Assembly (NCBI GenBank): GCA_025964075.1 | Contig: JAOPZQ010000239.1 | Span: forward strand, 1-14,463 | DNA length: 14,463 nucleotides | Direction: 5' to 3' | Source of the DNA: Solirubrobacterales bacterium | GTDB lineage: Bacteria > Actinomycetota > Thermoleophilia > Solirubrobacterales > Solirubrobacteraceae | Translations under genes and position numbers: made by a program | Notes under the pieces: generated by a model | What the model saw: only the letters and a program-made list of their open reading frames with translations | Database searches by the model: none | Told to the model about the DNA's origin: nothing | Shown here: one piece after another, positions 13,984 to 14,463 of the stretch | Numbering within the stretch: the first letter of the stretch is position 1 | Layout of the letters: the number at the start of each line of letters is the position of its first letter

Positions 13984-14463
13984 TCGAGATCAGAGGTCTG
14001 TGGGCCGGCTACGGCGGCGTTGACATCCTGCGCGAGGTCGACCTCCGCGTGGAGGAAGGCACCATCAACTGCATCGTGGGACCGAACGGCGCCGGCAAGT
14101 CGACCGTGCTGAAGGCGATCAGCGGACTGCTCGCGCCACGTCTCGGTTCTGTCGTCGTTGACGGAGTCGACTTGACCCACCAGTCGCCCGCGGCGATCCT
14201 GCGGGCCGGCGTGGTGCAGGTGCCTCAGCGGCACGGCCTGTTCGCGCGACTGACCGTCCGTCAGAACGTGCTGATGGGTGCCTATGTCGTCCGTCGCCGG
14301 CGTAAGCACCTCGAGCGGCGCTACGAGGAACTGGCTCGGCGCTTCCGACCGCTTGCCGATCGCCCCGACGAGCTGGCAGGGTCGTTGTCTGGCGGGCAGC
14401 GAAGCATGGTGGAGTTCGCCCGCGCGATGATGCTCGAGCCGAAGGTCGTGCTGCTCGACGATC
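13980..14463 (+). CDS. livF: ABC transporter ATP-binding protein LivF (3'-truncated)
   Basis: Second ATPase of the second importer; 161 codons are visible before the window ends, of roughly 235 usual. ATG 13980 overlaps the fusion-gene stop by 4 nt. Visible are Walker A GPNGAGKS (34-41), Q-loop Q83 in 'GVVQVPQRHGLF', the LivF-typical 'LTVRQNVLMGAY', the signature LSGGQ (136-140) and the beginning of Walker B, VVLLDD (156-161). The residue after the Walker B aspartate reads Asp (GAT, 14460-14462), where Glu is normal. It should pair with the LivG half of the fusion protein in the membrane complex. Function as LivF is firm; full activity depends on the region not seen. Confidence 0.94.
   Translation, partial: MIEIRGLWAGYGGVDILREVDLRVEEGTINCIVGPNGAGKSTVLKAISGLLAPRLGSVVVDGVDLTHQSPAAILRAGVVQVPQRHGLFARLTVRQNVLMGAYVVRRRRKHLERRYEELARRFRPLADRPDELAGSLSGGQRSMVEFARAMMLEPKVVLLDD

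Noticed and set aside
1..14463. CRISPR arrays, tRNA or rRNA genes, insertion sequences, phage or toxin-antitoxin genes
   Set aside because: No regularly spaced repeats, cloverleaf sequences, transposase motifs or terminal repeats were seen on either strand.

Overview
This window is GC-rich, gene-dense bacterial DNA with short intergenic gaps, many 1-13 nt stop/start overlaps, GTG and TTG starts, and third codon positions that are almost all G or C. Together with the serine/glycine-rich lipoprotein linkers, this suggests a high-GC actinomycete-like soil bacterium, possibly of the Thermoleophilia/Solirubrobacterales type. That placement is an inference from style and not a marker-gene result. 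I see no rRNA, tRNA, CRISPR array, insertion sequence or phage gene.

Region 1 (1-5337, + strand) is the 3' part of a branched-chain-amino-acid-type (Liv/HAAT) ABC transporter locus. It holds a truncated permease LivH, the permease LivM, and a lipoprotein substrate-binding protein whose gene overlaps livM. A strong stem-loop just after the binding-protein gene separates it from an acyl-CoA synthetase gene that looks leaderless. That gene is coupled through a TTGA overlap to a TetR-family regulator. The transporter's ATPases are not in view and presumably lie upstream.

Region 2 (5338-7667) has a 274-bp gap, then a fumarylacetoacetase gene (last step of the homogentisate/tyrosine pathway). This gene converges on, and overlaps by 35 bp, a minus-strand LysR-type regulator. 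Both stop codons lie on opposite arms of one inverted repeat, which could act as a bidirectional terminator.

Region 3 (7668-14463, + strand) is a second Liv-type operon divergent from the LysR gene. Its order is a seven-bladed beta-propeller built of EPTP/EAR-like repeats, a 388-residue protein I do not recognise, a lipoprotein substrate-binding protein, LivH, a LivM-LivG fusion (permease plus ATPase in one chain), and LivF running off the end. Genes from the second binding protein to LivF overlap at start/stop codons and form one transcription unit. The LysR protein is the likely regulator.

Reading the genes together, two solute importers of the Liv superfamily surround a CoA ligase and a fumarylacetoacetase. 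Liv-type importers are known to carry aromatic acids and other organic acids as well as amino acids, so uptake and breakdown of aromatic or acyl substrates is a reasonable working idea but is not shown by the sequence. The least explained part is the LysR / EPTP-propeller / 388-residue protein / Liv-importer module.
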